Shown in pieces: positions 49,059 to 60,228 of a stretch of 64,000 nt of DNA; within the stretch, counting starts at the first letter, position 1, and the number at the start of each line of letters is the position of its first letter. The position numbers and the translations under genes were made by a program. The DNA comes from an uncultured Bacilli bacterium. GTDB taxonomy: Bacteria; Bacillota_I; Bacilli_A; RF39; UBA660. The notes beneath the pieces were generated by a model. It was not told the origin of the DNA and did not search any database. It saw only the letters and a list, made by a program, of their open reading frames with translations. The stretch spans positions 310,001 to 374,000 of the forward strand of contig CAKOOM010000001.1 of the NCBI GenBank assembly GCA_934098395.1, read 5' to 3'.

Positions 49059-50126
49059 ATGGCAATTTATGATGTTAATTATGATGATAAGAGATTTAAA
49101 GATGTTGAGAACGAAAAACAAAGCGAATTAAACAAATATAATGAAACTTATGATAATTTGATAAATGAAAGAAATAATTTTACTAAGGAACAACAAGATA
49201 TGGTTGATAGGTGGGAAAATACTCAAAAAGATATTGCTAATAAGAACCTTCAATATCAGAAAGATTTGATAGAACAACAAAGGAAAAAGGCTGAACAAGC
49301 ATATCAAAACGAGGCAAAATCATCCTATATCGACTATCAAAAAGAAGTTGATAAGTATGGTGTTAGTAGAGAAAATGTTGTAAGTAACGGTCTTTCAAAT
49401 AGTGGCTATGCTGAAAGCTCCAAAGTTGATATGTATAATACTTATCAAAATAGACTTGGCACTGCTAGAAAAAGCATGCAAGATGCTGCATTAGAGTTTG
49501 ATAATGCAATAAGACAGGCACAGTTATCAAATGATGAAACATTAGCACAAAATGCGTTAAAAGCATTACAAGATAAATTAAATATTGCATTGGAAGGATT
49601 TAATTATAAATCAGAACAAGAAAATAATAGATTGAATTGGAATAATACTATTAATAACAATTATTACAATAGATATAAGGATGTTGAGAGTCAAATTAAT
49701 TATGAGAATGAAACCGCTGAAAAAATTAGACAATATAATGAAAATATGGCATATCAAAAAGAACAACAAAGATTAGAACAACAAAGATGGGAACAAGAAA
49801 TGGCATATCAAAAACAACAAGATGCTATTGCTAATGCTCAAAAATGGGCTAGTATAAATGCTAGTTATGGTGGTAGTGGTGGAAGTTCATTGACAGATGG
49901 TGGAACAAATGAATTGAGTGGTAAGAATTCTAATTCAAGTTCGAATTCGAATTATACAAAAACAGATGATATTTTTCAAATAAATGGTAAAAATTATCCT
50001 GTATATAAAGGTAAAGATGGATTTATATATTATTTAAAAGGCAATAGTTATATAAGAATTGCAAACACACGTAAAGGCGGTGGAACAAATTCAGCTGGTT
50101 ACGGTGGTAAAAGTGGTGGAAGATAG
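49059..50126 (+). CDS. Coiled-coil virion (probable ejection) protein
   Basis: 355 residues. A long helical region (about 15-255) with Gln-rich repeats (MAYQKEQQRLEQQRWEQEMA), then a Gly/Ser linker and a small beta tail (IFQINGKNYPVYKGKDGFIY). In the gp7/gp20-like position between hub and the giant polyvalent protein, it likely enters the cell with the DNA. This is inference from composition and position. Confidence 0.5.
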   Translation: MAIYDVNYDDKRFKDVENEKQSELNKYNETYDNLINERNNFTKEQQDMVDRWENTQKDIANKNLQYQKDLIEQQRKKAEQAYQNEAKSSYIDYQKEVDKYGVSRENVVSNGLSNSGYAESSKVDMYNTYQNRLGTARKSMQDAALEFDNAIRQAQLSNDETLAQNALKALQDKLNIALEGFNYKSEQENNRLNWNNTINNNYYNRYKDVESQINYENETAEKIRQYNENMAYQKEQQRLEQQRWEQEMAYQKQQDAIANAQKWASINASYGGSGGSSLTDGGTNELSGKNSNSSSNSNYTKTDDIFQINGKNYPVYKGKDGFIYYLKGNSYIRIANTRKGGGTNSAGYGGKSGGR

Positions 50127-50137
50127 GAGTAGTTTTT

Positions 50138-53100
50138 ATGGGACATTTGTTTATAGCTAATTCAAACGGAAGTATATCAAAGCAAAAAATAGAAAAGAAA
50201 ACAAAAATTATAAAAAACGCTGATGGAACATTAGATTTAAAATACTCTGGAATGCAAAGAATAAAAAATAGTATCAAATCCACAGGTAATTTAGTTACTA
50301 AAGGTGCTATAAAGGAAGCTGAAAGTCAATTAGACTGGATGAATAAAGCTAACTCAAAAGTTATGAGCGGTGCATATAATTTACTTGGAAGAAAAGATTT
50401 ATCTCAAAGACAAACAGAAAATAGTAATGACTTTATAAAAAAAGATCTTACTCAAAAGTTATGGAATAAAACAGGATTACAAAATTCTCTAGAAAATCAA
50501 GCAATAAATGGTTCAATAATAAAGGAAAATAATATTGGTGGTCAAATAGCATATGGCTTAGGACAACAGGGTGTAAGAATTGCTGAAGGAGCATTATTGA
50601 GTGGCGGAGCAAATATTGGAAAAATAGATGACTTAGATAATTTAAGTAAATTTAAAAAAATTGGAGTTCAATTAGCGATAGATGCTCCTAGTAATGTTGC
50701 TATGTATGCAAGTTCTTATGGTAGTGGATATGAGCAAGCTTTACAAGAAGGTGCTACTACTAAACAAGCAGAAAAATATGCTAAAGGAAGTGCGGCTGTA
50801 GAATTTGCTACAGAAATGATGACCGGCGGAATTCCTGGAACTAATGGTAAAGGATTTTTAGATTATGGTGCTGAGAAAGTAATAGATAAAATATCTAAAA
50901 AGGCAAGTTCAAAAGTAGCCAATATAGCTCTTAAATATGGATACCATATTGTTGGTGAAGGATTCGAAGAAGCAATGTCTGAAATTCTTAATCCATATTT
51001 AAAAAATGCAACATATAGTTCTAACGAAAAAATAGATTGGAATCAAGTATGGAATGCTGCTGTTGTAGGCGGTGTTATTGGCGGAATATTGGAAGCACCA
51101 GGAACTGTTAGTGAATTAAAGTATAACAAAATAAACAGAGATGAAAAATCACAAATTCAAGAAAATAATACAAACACTACAAATAATATAAATCAAAATA
51201 TTAATGATAAATCACATAATATCAATGTTCGTGGTGAGAATTTAGAACAAATACAAAGTGAAATACAACAATTAGAAGTTTTAGAAAAAAACAACAATAT
51301 AACTAAACAACAAGAACAATATTTAAATGAATTAAAAAAACAGTTAAATGACATTCAAAATCAAAATACTGATACAGATTTTTCTTTACCAACAAGAGAA
51401 AGTTTACCTACAGTTCAAGATATAGTTCAGCAAGAAAAAACAAATCAAAGTAATATTAATTTGCCAGTATATAATCAGCAAAGTAATGTTAACAATTCTG
51501 ATAAGGCTATTTTGCCTACTGTGAACGATTTTAATAGTTCTAATGCAAATATGCCTGCTAGTGATATAAAGGTTGACATGACTAAAATAAAGCCTGAAAT
51601 ATTAAATGATATTAAAGGTTTTAAATTAGGAGATCCTAATATTGAAGGATACAAAGGCAGTTATATAAAAACAATGTTAAATGAAGTTGGTATAAAAGTG
51701 CCTACTGCTATGAATTATGTAAGTGAAGTAAGGCCAGATATGAGTTTTACTACAACTAAAGATTTAACTAGACAACAATATGCTTCAATTGGAAATGCTC
51801 TTCAAAAATTAAGAAGTGTAGATGTGACTAGTGTTAATAATGCTAATTATAGTATTCCAATAGGCAATTATCAATATGTTAAAAGTTCTAATGCAAATAT
51901 AAATGAATTAAGAAGAACCGCCAGCATGTATTTAAATAATACTGCTAGATCGAACAACACTATTAGGCTACTAGAAAATATAATAAAAGATAGGAATTAT
52001 ATAATAAGATTCAATCCTAATATAACTAATGAACAAGGTGTACCTGTTAACGGATTAATTACAAAAGAAAATGGTAAAACTATAATTGAATTAAATCCTA
52101 ATGCTGATAATTATGTTGAGTTTTTGGTTGTTCATGAAATAACTCATGACATAGCAACAAAAGAAATGAAGGAATTAATACTTGATTATGCTAAACAAGA
52201 TCCTGAGTTTGAAAAATCATTAGAATCATTAAAGGAAAGGTATAAAACTAATGATGTATCAGATGAAGTAGTGGCAGATGTATGTGGTGAATTGTTTGGC
52301 AATAGAGAATTCATTCAATCAGTTGTTGAAAAGAAACCAAATATATTTAAGAAAATACTAAATAATATTAGAAAATTAGCAGAAAAAATTAAGGGTACTG
52401 GTGCTAATGAGTATGTAAGTTTTGTTGAGAAGTTAAAAACTATGTGGGAAGATACCTATTATAGTAATAGAAGTAATCTTAATGAAACCAAATATATGAT
52501 GACTAGTATTAAAGGAATGAAAAATGGTATCAAAGTTAATAATAAATATCAGGACATTAAAAATAGATATGATTTTGCATTAAAATTAGAAAATACGGGC
52601 AATTATACAAACGAAGATATCAGAAAAAAGACAGGATGGTTTAAGGATAATAAAGGAAATTGGAAATTTGAAATATCCGATACAAATACATATATCATTA
52701 AAAATCCTATAAAAAATACAAATTATGATTTATCTGATATTTTTGAGGCTAAAACATTATATGAAATGTATCCTAATTTGAAAAAAGTTTCTGTAAACTT
52801 TGGCGAAATAAAGGGAAATGCTTCTTACAATTCGAAAACAAAAACAATCAAAGTATCAAACAAATTAATTAATAATAATGACAGTTTAAGAGGCACATTA
52901 CTTCATGAAATACAACACTATATTCAAAGCGAAGAAAATTTGCCAACCGGAACAACGATTTTATTTGGAAATGAACAATATGCAAATAATCTTGGTGAAA
53001 TAGAAGCTGCCGATACCAAAAATAGGAGAAATTTAACTGTTGCAGAGAGAAAAAAATCTATTCCAGAAAGTGCTAAATTAAATCCTACTCATCCAAATCG

Positions 53101-56100
53101 TGATGCAATTTTGAATCATAAAAGGAATACTATTGAAAAAATTGCAGAAAAATTATATAATTTACTTGGTGATAAGGCAAATGAAGTTTTTGAAGAAAAC
53201 GATATTGAAACCACTAAAGAAAATCTTTCGAAAAATAGTAAGAATGATTCCAGTGGATTGGGGAACAGACGAAAATATGATGTAGAAGAACTAGATAATA
53301 GTTCTTTTCTTTTGAAAAATAATGAAGGTAATGATATTGATATCACTAATTTAAAAGAGAACGATTCGATGTTGAGAATGCACTGTAAAAGAGTTTATGA
53401 TAAAAACACGGTAAAAGCATATAGAGGTGTGAGCGAAAATACAGGATCAAATGGTGCATTTTATGGATTGGGATTATATACAACGTTGGATAAAAATTAT
53501 GCAAAAAAATATGGGGAAGTATTTGAAGTAGATAATGATTTATTGCCAAATAATCCTTTAATGTTTAAGACACAAAATGATTTTCAAATTTGGGAACAAC
53601 AATTAGCACAAGAATTAAATATAAGAAAAAATAAATTATATTCGAATAATTATGGCGTGGAACAATATATAAAAAGACTTGGTTATGATGGTTTAATGAT
53701 TGGCAGTGGTAAAGATACAGATTTAATTTCTTTTAAAGATGTATCAAAAAAATATTCTCAAAGTGCTAAAGAGTGGAATGAGTATCTTAAAGAAAACTTT
53801 CCATCAGCTGGAACTAAAACTAAAATGTCTGACATTAAATTACCTGTTAGAGACGATATAGGAAGTAGCTCTAATAAAAACAGAGTTTTAAATCCAAACG
53901 AAATATCAAAATCAACTAAAAAAAATACTAAAAATGAATCCGAAAAATTGGCAGAAATATTAAGAGAAAAACCTACTACTATTGAAGAAAAAGATAATTG
54001 GTTAAGAAAACTTGCTACTATTAAGTTTATTGATAAAGGATACTATGTTGATAAACTGGCAAGAAAAGTTAAAAATAAAGAGTTAAGTTCTAAGTACGAT
54101 TATTCACTTTTATCTAATGGAATTGCTAATCAAATAATAGGAAATGGTAGATTCAATGATAAAGGCAATAAAATAGGTAAAGGATTATATGAGATATTTG
54201 AGCCTATCGAGAATAGTGGCTTGTTAGATGATTTTAGTAAATATATGTATCATAAACACAATATTGATAGAATGAGTTTACAAAATAGATTTAATGAAGC
54301 AAATAAAGCTGTATTTGGGGATAGTATGACTTCTGATATGTCAGAAAAAGTAGTTAATGAATATGAAACTAAATATCCTGAATTTGAATCTTGGGCTGAT
54401 GATATTTACGAATATAATAATGCTAATTTAGAAATGCTTGTTAAATATGGAGTATTATCAAAAGATAGTATGGAATATTACAATAAAAAATATCCACATT
54501 ATGTACCTACCATTAGAGAACAAACTAAAACAAAAACTCAAATGGATTTCTTATTAGGTAAAAAAGCAAGTGTTAACAATCCTGTAAAAAAAGCTAAAGG
54601 TGGAAATGGTAACATAATTCCATTAAAAGATGCAATGGCACTTAGAACTATGCAAACTGTTAACTCTGCTTTAAGAAATAATTTTGGACTTGAGTTGTTA
54701 AATAGTATTGAAACCGAACAAATAAGAAATCAGGAAAATATTGATAATATTGTTGAAGAAATTAATAGTGATGATTTATTAATTAAAAGTAGTGAGACTA
54801 GTCCTGCGACTTTAACTGTTTTTGATAAAGGTGAAAAAGTAACTTTTGAAATATCAGATGAAATATATGAGGCATTGAAACCTAGTAACATTAAAACATT
54901 TAAGTTTTTAAATAAATTAAATAATATTAGAAGGGGATTGCTTACTGAATATAATCCGACATTTATGATAACTAATCCTTTAAAAGATATTCAAGATGGT
55001 AGTATTAACAGTAAACATCCTAAATTATTTATTAAAAATTTACCAGAAGCAATTATGCAAATAAAAAATAATGGACAATATAAACAACTATATATTGCAA
55101 ATGGTGGTTCATATGAAACATATTTCAATTATAATACTGGAACTAACATAGTACCTAGCAAATTAGACAAAATAACTCCATTAAAGAAGATTAGTGAAAT
55201 AAATGAGGTTATAGAAATGGCACCTAGGCTTGCTGAGTTTATTTCTTCCATTGAGGCAGGAGATAGTATAGAAACTGCTATGTATAATGCTTCCGAAATA
55301 ACTACTAACTTTAAAAGAGGAGGAGATATAACTAAAACTCTTGATAGAAATGGTGTTACATTCTTAAATGCAGGAGTACAAGGTGCTGTAAAACAGGTAA
55401 GAAATGTTCAAGAGGCAAGAGTTGAAAGTATTAAAGGAATTACTAAATTGGCAGTTAGATGGACTATTGCTGGACTTACCCCAGCACTTCTTATGGGAAT
55501 GCTTTGGGGTGATGATGACGAATATGAGGAATTATCTGATTATATTAAAAATAATTATTATATAATTGGTAAATATGGCAATGGAGAATTTATTAAGATT
55601 CCAAAAGGTAGAGTAGTTAGTGTTCTGCAAAAATTCTTTCAAAATTTAATAGATGGAGCAAATGGAAAAAAAATAGATTTGGAAGGTCTTGCAGATTTGA
55701 TTGAAAATAATTTACTACCATCCGATCCAAATGAAAGTAGTTTAATTGCTCCTATAAAACAAGCAATTAATAACGAAACTTGGTATGGTGGTGATTTAGT
55801 TCCTACGAGACTTCAAAACTTGCCTAATGCAGAACAATATGATGAAACAACTGATAGTATTAGTATTTGGTTGGGGAAAAAGTTAAATATAAGTCCATAT
55901 AAAATAAATTATGTACTAGATCAATATGCTGGGGCTATAGGAGATTATACATTACCTTATTTAACTCAAGCAGCCGAAAGTGGCAGTGACAGTTTTACAG
56001 GAAAATTATTAGCACCAGTTAAAGATAAATTTACTGTAGATAGCAATCTTAAAAATCAAAACATTTCTGATTTTTATAGTTTAAGCGAAGAATTGACTAA

Positions 56101-56713
56101 AAAATCTAATAGTTCTACTGCTACAGATGAGGATATACTAAAAAATAAGTATATTAATTCTGTTAAAAGTGAAATTAGTAAATTATATGCTAAAAAGAGA
56201 GAAATACAAAGTTCTTCCTTAAAAGATAGCGAAAAGTATAATCAAAGTAAGGAAATTCAAAAACAAATCAACGAATTATCAAAGAATGCCATAAATGGTT
56301 ATGATAAGGTTGAGTTATATGATAATTATGCTATTATCAGTGATAAAGAATATTATAAAAATAGTAATAATGAGTGGACTAAAGTAGATAAAACAAGTAC
56401 AAAATATAAAACTGCAAAATTAATTACCAAATATAATGTTTACTTATCATGTGATAATGAAATAAAAAAGTTAAAAAAACAAAATAATAATTCTAATAGT
56501 AGAAAGATAGCAATTATTAAATATATTAATTCCTTGGATTTAAGTGTTCCTCAAAAAGCTATGCTTATTAAAATGAATTACTCTTCTTATAATAGTTATA
56601 ACAATCAAATAATTAATTATGTGAATAATCAAAATATTTCTTTAGATGAAAAAAAGGAAATACTTGAAGAACTGGGATTCAAGGTAAGAAATGGTAAGGT
56701 GTATTCGAAATGA
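50138..56713 (+). CDS. Giant polyvalent virion protein (HExxH x2, ART-like, LPD38)
   Basis: 2191 residues. An early glycine-rich amphipathic region (about 110-330) is followed by a disordered Asn/Gln-rich stretch. A zincin-like motif VVHEITHDIA lies at about 666, and a second HExxH in LLHEIQHYIQ at about 923. An ADP-ribosyltransferase-like domain (AYRGVS, then FYGLGLYTT) starts near 1094. A large LPD38-type domain runs from about 1585 to 1960 with a membrane-like helix (WTIAGLTPALLMGMLWG). Such polyvalent proteins are packaged and injected to protect the incoming genome. The enzymatic calls are motif-level only. Confidence 0.65.
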   Translation: MGHLFIANSNGSISKQKIEKKTKIIKNADGTLDLKYSGMQRIKNSIKSTGNLVTKGAIKEAESQLDWMNKANSKVMSGAYNLLGRKDLSQRQTENSNDFIKKDLTQKLWNKTGLQNSLENQAINGSIIKENNIGGQIAYGLGQQGVRIAEGALLSGGANIGKIDDLDNLSKFKKIGVQLAIDAPSNVAMYASSYGSGYEQALQEGATTKQAEKYAKGSAAVEFATEMMTGGIPGTNGKGFLDYGAEKVIDKISKKASSKVANIALKYGYHIVGEGFEEAMSEILNPYLKNATYSSNEKIDWNQVWNAAVVGGVIGGILEAPGTVSELKYNKINRDEKSQIQENNTNTTNNINQNINDKSHNINVRGENLEQIQSEIQQLEVLEKNNNITKQQEQYLNELKKQLNDIQNQNTDTDFSLPTRESLPTVQDIVQQEKTNQSNINLPVYNQQSNVNNSDKAILPTVNDFNSSNANMPASDIKVDMTKIKPEILNDIKGFKLGDPNIEGYKGSYIKTMLNEVGIKVPTAMNYVSEVRPDMSFTTTKDLTRQQYASIGNALQKLRSVDVTSVNNANYSIPIGNYQYVKSSNANINELRRTASMYLNNTARSNNTIRLLENIIKDRNYIIRFNPNITNEQGVPVNGLITKENGKTIIELNPNADNYVEFLVVHEITHDIATKEMKELILDYAKQDPEFEKSLESLKERYKTNDVSDEVVADVCGELFGNREFIQSVVEKKPNIFKKILNNIRKLAEKIKGTGANEYVSFVEKLKTMWEDTYYSNRSNLNETKYMMTSIKGMKNGIKVNNKYQDIKNRYDFALKLENTGNYTNEDIRKKTGWFKDNKGNWKFEISDTNTYIIKNPIKNTNYDLSDIFEAKTLYEMYPNLKKVSVNFGEIKGNASYNSKTKTIKVSNKLINNNDSLRGTLLHEIQHYIQSEENLPTGTTILFGNEQYANNLGEIEAADTKNRRNLTVAERKKSIPESAKLNPTHPNRDAILNHKRNTIEKIAEKLYNLLGDKANEVFEENDIETTKENLSKNSKNDSSGLGNRRKYDVEELDNSSFLLKNNEGNDIDITNLKENDSMLRMHCKRVYDKNTVKAYRGVSENTGSNGAFYGLGLYTTLDKNYAKKYGEVFEVDNDLLPNNPLMFKTQNDFQIWEQQLAQELNIRKNKLYSNNYGVEQYIKRLGYDGLMIGSGKDTDLISFKDVSKKYSQSAKEWNEYLKENFPSAGTKTKMSDIKLPVRDDIGSSSNKNRVLNPNEISKSTKKNTKNESEKLAEILREKPTTIEEKDNWLRKLATIKFIDKGYYVDKLARKVKNKELSSKYDYSLLSNGIANQIIGNGRFNDKGNKIGKGLYEIFEPIENSGLLDDFSKYMYHKHNIDRMSLQNRFNEANKAVFGDSMTSDMSEKVVNEYETKYPEFESWADDIYEYNNANLEMLVKYGVLSKDSMEYYNKKYPHYVPTIREQTKTKTQMDFLLGKKASVNNPVKKAKGGNGNIIPLKDAMALRTMQTVNSALRNNFGLELLNSIETEQIRNQENIDNIVEEINSDDLLIKSSETSPATLTVFDKGEKVTFEISDEIYEALKPSNIKTFKFLNKLNNIRRGLLTEYNPTFMITNPLKDIQDGSINSKHPKLFIKNLPEAIMQIKNNGQYKQLYIANGGSYETYFNYNTGTNIVPSKLDKITPLKKISEINEVIEMAPRLAEFISSIEAGDSIETAMYNASEITTNFKRGGDITKTLDRNGVTFLNAGVQGAVKQVRNVQEARVESIKGITKLAVRWTIAGLTPALLMGMLWGDDDEYEELSDYIKNNYYIIGKYGNGEFIKIPKGRVVSVLQKFFQNLIDGANGKKIDLEGLADLIENNLLPSDPNESSLIAPIKQAINNETWYGGDLVPTRLQNLPNAEQYDETTDSISIWLGKKLNISPYKINYVLDQYAGAIGDYTLPYLTQAAESGSDSFTGKLLAPVKDKFTVDSNLKNQNISDFYSLSEELTKKSNSSTATDEDILKNKYINSVKSEISKLYAKKREIQSSSLKDSEKYNQSKEIQKQINELSKNAINGYDKVELYDNYAIISDKEYYKNSNNEWTKVDKTSTKYKTAKLITKYNVYLSCDNEIKKLKKQNNNSNSRKIAIIKYINSLDLSVPQKAMLIKMNYSSYNSYNNQIINYVNNQNISLDEKKEILEELGFKVRNGKVYSK

Positions 56714-58353
56714 TAAACAAAAGAGATATAAATAAGTTACGAACACCAGAAGATTTAGAAAGAAGATATAATCTTAAAGATATTTTCAAGTTAAAAGAAA
56801 ACTATGAATTACAAAAAAATGGACTCAATAAAGTTGAAAATGAATTAAATAATTTTGTTATTGCAACTGGAAAAAACTTAAAAGAACTTCAAGACCAGGT
56901 AGATGGAAACATTACTACCTGGTTTTATTCTGGAGTTCCTACAGATAATAATGAACCCGCTAAAAATTGGACTACTGATAATGAAAAAAACAATCATTTA
57001 GGTGATCTTTATTATGATAAAGAAACTGGTTATGCTTATAGATATTCACTTGATAATGAAATTTATGATTGGATAAAAATTACTGATACTGATGTAACAC
57101 AAGCTTTAGCAATAGCAAATACAGCTAAGGACACTGCTGATAGTAAAAGAAGAGTGTTTATTGTTCAACCATCACCACCATATGATTGTGGGGATTTATG
57201 GCTTAAGGATGAAGAATTATATAGATGTCAAACTACTAAAACAAAAGATGAAATATTTGAAGAAAATGATTGGATAATAGCTACTAAGTATACTGATGAT
57301 ACAAAAGCAAATCAAGTTGGGGAAAATCTAACAATATTAAGCGGTACTGTTACCGAAATAAGAAAAGATGTAGACAAATTAGATACTACTATGACTAATA
57401 CTACTAAACTAGTTGATGAACAAGGCAAAACTATTGGGACACTTGAAACAAAACAAAGTCAAACTGAGCAAACAGTGGAGGAAATATCAAATTCTGTTTC
57501 ATCTGTTGGTACAAGGGTTACAACAATAGAAAATTCAGTACCAAAATATCAAACTGAACTAGATATATACAACATAACAATACCTGTTGATAGTGAACTG
57601 AAACCTCTAGAAAACAAAGACTATTTAGTTAGTTATAGCACTAAATTTGAAGGTGCAGAAGTAGAATCAACAGTTAGTTCTCAAAGTGAGAATACTGGTA
57701 TTACATTTGGATTACCAAATAATAAAATAACCTTATCAGTTCTAACAAGTGGTGCTATTACAAGTTTAAGTAATGAATTTGTAATAGATTTCGAATATGA
57801 AAAAGATAATACTACTTATAATGATTCCAAAAAATTAGTAGTGGATTTATTAATAGTTGTGGATGATGAATTAAATGATTTGCAAAATCAAATCAATGAC
57901 ACTAATAAAGATTTGAATAATAACTATACCAACAACACAGAACTAGACCAAAAACTAGAAAATCAAAAGCAAACTATAACAGAAGAATTTAGCACAAGGA
58001 TCACTCAAACTAAATCGGAATGGCAAGCAAGTGTAATTGAATACATAAATACTAATGGTGTAGAAAAATTTGTTAATACTTTGGTAACAATTGATATTGA
58101 TGGTTTAAAACTATCTAAAAGCGATGAGGACATAGTTTCTTTGTTAAATAACAAAGGTCTGTATGTTAGTGATGGTAAATTGAGGGAAGATTTAGCTAAT
58201 TTGCTTATGAAAGTAGATAGAACTGGTGCTTATTTAAAGTTACTTGAAATATTAGGAACTATAAAAGAACAAGGGATTATTCAAAAGGAAAAAATAACTG
58301 ATGATGAATTTGGAGAGTGTCAAGCATGGTATTGGATAGGGAGTGATAATTAA
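56710..58353 (+). CDS. Tail appendage / receptor-binding complex protein
   Basis: 547 residues. N-terminal INKRDINKLRTPEDLERRYN is common to tail-tip proteins of gut Firmicutes phages. Two carbohydrate-binding-like repeats (HLGDLYYDKETGYAYRYSLD and DCGDLWLKDEELYRCQTT) precede a long coiled coil typical of trimeric fibres. It overlaps the giant gene by 4 bp and shares one base with the DUF859 gene. Confidence 0.6.
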   Translation: MINKRDINKLRTPEDLERRYNLKDIFKLKENYELQKNGLNKVENELNNFVIATGKNLKELQDQVDGNITTWFYSGVPTDNNEPAKNWTTDNEKNNHLGDLYYDKETGYAYRYSLDNEIYDWIKITDTDVTQALAIANTAKDTADSKRRVFIVQPSPPYDCGDLWLKDEELYRCQTTKTKDEIFEENDWIIATKYTDDTKANQVGENLTILSGTVTEIRKDVDKLDTTMTNTTKLVDEQGKTIGTLETKQSQTEQTVEEISNSVSSVGTRVTTIENSVPKYQTELDIYNITIPVDSELKPLENKDYLVSYSTKFEGAEVESTVSSQSENTGITFGLPNNKITLSVLTSGAITSLSNEFVIDFEYEKDNTTYNDSKKLVVDLLIVVDDELNDLQNQINDTNKDLNNNYTNNTELDQKLENQKQTITEEFSTRITQTKSEWQASVIEYINTNGVEKFVNTLVTIDIDGLKLSKSDEDIVSLLNNKGLYVSDGKLREDLANLLMKVDRTGAYLKLLEILGTIKEQGIIQKEKITDDEFGECQAWYWIGSDN

Positions 58354-60218
58354 TGGCAACATTTAATGGTAATATTGGTACTCCAAGCGGTGGTTTTAAC
58401 TTAAAGGTTGATTATAATTTATCTGCAGTTAACGATAACATATCAACAAATGCAACTAAAATAATTTCAATCGTAGGTCAAGTAAAAAGAAATAACAGTA
58501 GCTACTATCCTTTTAACGATACTAAAAGTGCTAGTATAAAAATAGAAAGACAAAAAGAAAATGGACAATGGGAAACAGTAAAAACATTGTCCGTAACATC
58601 TGGAAGCTATTCACTTAATAATAATAACTATCAAACATGGGTAAGTGGAACAAATATATCGATATCACATAAGAATAATGGTACTCAAAAAATAAGAATT
58701 ACATTTAGCGTAGATGGTAAACTAAGTAATTATTATCCAGTTGGTAGTATTAGTAAAGAAATAGAACTCCCTACAATTCCTAGAGCCAGTGATATAGCAA
58801 TAGCTAATACTGATTTGGGACAGAATATACCGATTACAATAGGTAAAAAGGTGGATTCATTTACAAGTACATTAACTTATACCATTGGAACACTGACAGG
58901 GACAATAGTAGAAAAAACTAATTTGTCTAACTATCCATGGGTAATGGGTGAAGAACTTATTAGTCAGATAAAAAATGCTTATCCTAATACAGGATCATAT
59001 GCTAAAGGTGGAATTGAAACAAAGGTTACTTGTAAAACATATAACGGAACAACTTTGATAGGTTCCAAAGAGGCAACATTTAAATTGTATATAACTGATA
59101 AACCTGTTATTAGTAGTGCTACAAGAACTGAATTAAACACTAAAATAAAAGCATTAACTACAAGTGTATTAAGGCACGCATCACAGAATAAATTTACAAT
59201 TACTGCAACTGCTCCAACTGGTGCTACAATTACTGGTTATAGGGTAAAAAATGGCACGCAAGATAGTGGACTATCAACAAGTAATGTAGTTAATCTAAAC
59301 GATATTCAAACTTATTATACAGAAAGTAATGTATTAAAGACTAAGTTCATAGTTACTTGTGTAGATTCGAGAGGAAATGAATCAGAAGAATTTCTCGTGG
59401 TGTGCAATTTTATTAATTACATACAAGTATCAATCAATAAGACTGATGTAACTATAAAACGAAGCTCAGGAACTTCTACAGATTGCAAAATTTATGCGAC
59501 TGGTAATTTTTTCAATGGTAAGATTGGAACGACCAGTAATACAATTGCGTTTAAGGTAAGATCTAAACTAAAAACTGCTACTACATGGGGAAGTTGGACA
59601 ACAGTATCAACAACATATACTGGCAATACATTTAAAGTTAATAATGTCACTATAGCAGGTACATTCAGTTATACTGAAAATTATGATTTCGAACTTATGG
59701 CAACTGACAAAATAGGTGAATACGATGATTATACTAAGGTATTTGTAAATAGTGTGCCGACAGAGAAACATCATAGTAAGGGTGCTTGGATAAGGGAACT
59801 ATCTACTGATAAATTAGATGCTAAAGCAATAACTGATAATTTCTTGGGATTAATTATTGAAAAAGGCAACAATGAAAAAGGAAGTTGGATAAAATTCGCT
59901 GATGGAACAATGATTTGTCGATTTACTCAAATAAAAAATATTGCTGTAGAAACAGCTTGGGGTTCTCTGTATGGTGGAAAAGGCACTTTACATGATTATC
60001 CTCAAGAATTTGTTGGTATACCTGACACATGTATCACTTTATTATCAAATGAACAAACAGATGGTGGCAATTGGGCAGGCTGGCTTAATGCAAATGGTGG
60101 TTCAGACGATATAAGACCTACAAACAAGAATTTCGGAACAGTCGGTATAGCACGACCTACCAAGGCATCGTATGCGTATTATAAGTTTAGTGTTATAGCA
60201 ATAGGTAGATGGAAGTGA
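58353..60218 (+). CDS. DUF859-like receptor-binding protein
   Basis: 621 residues. Repeated Ig-like beta domains (MATFNGNIGTPSGGFNLKVD, ISISHKNNGTQKIRITFSVD, PTIPRASDIAI) match the DUF859 group of phage structural proteins. The C-terminal module (NNEKGSWIKFADGTMICRF ... YYKFSVIAIGRWK) is the classic tail-fibre tip ending in an aromatic G-R-W. It probably binds the host surface. Confidence 0.75.
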   Translation: MATFNGNIGTPSGGFNLKVDYNLSAVNDNISTNATKIISIVGQVKRNNSSYYPFNDTKSASIKIERQKENGQWETVKTLSVTSGSYSLNNNNYQTWVSGTNISISHKNNGTQKIRITFSVDGKLSNYYPVGSISKEIELPTIPRASDIAIANTDLGQNIPITIGKKVDSFTSTLTYTIGTLTGTIVEKTNLSNYPWVMGEELISQIKNAYPNTGSYAKGGIETKVTCKTYNGTTLIGSKEATFKLYITDKPVISSATRTELNTKIKALTTSVLRHASQNKFTITATAPTGATITGYRVKNGTQDSGLSTSNVVNLNDIQTYYTESNVLKTKFIVTCVDSRGNESEEFLVVCNFINYIQVSINKTDVTIKRSSGTSTDCKIYATGNFFNGKIGTTSNTIAFKVRSKLKTATTWGSWTTVSTTYTGNTFKVNNVTIAGTFSYTENYDFELMATDKIGEYDDYTKVFVNSVPTEKHHSKGAWIRELSTDKLDAKAITDNFLGLIIEKGNNEKGSWIKFADGTMICRFTQIKNIAVETAWGSLYGGKGTLHDYPQEFVGIPDTCITLLSNEQTDGGNWAGWLNANGGSDDIRPTNKNFGTVGIARPTKASYAYYKFSVIAIGRWK

Positions 60219-60228
60219 GGTGATAAAA

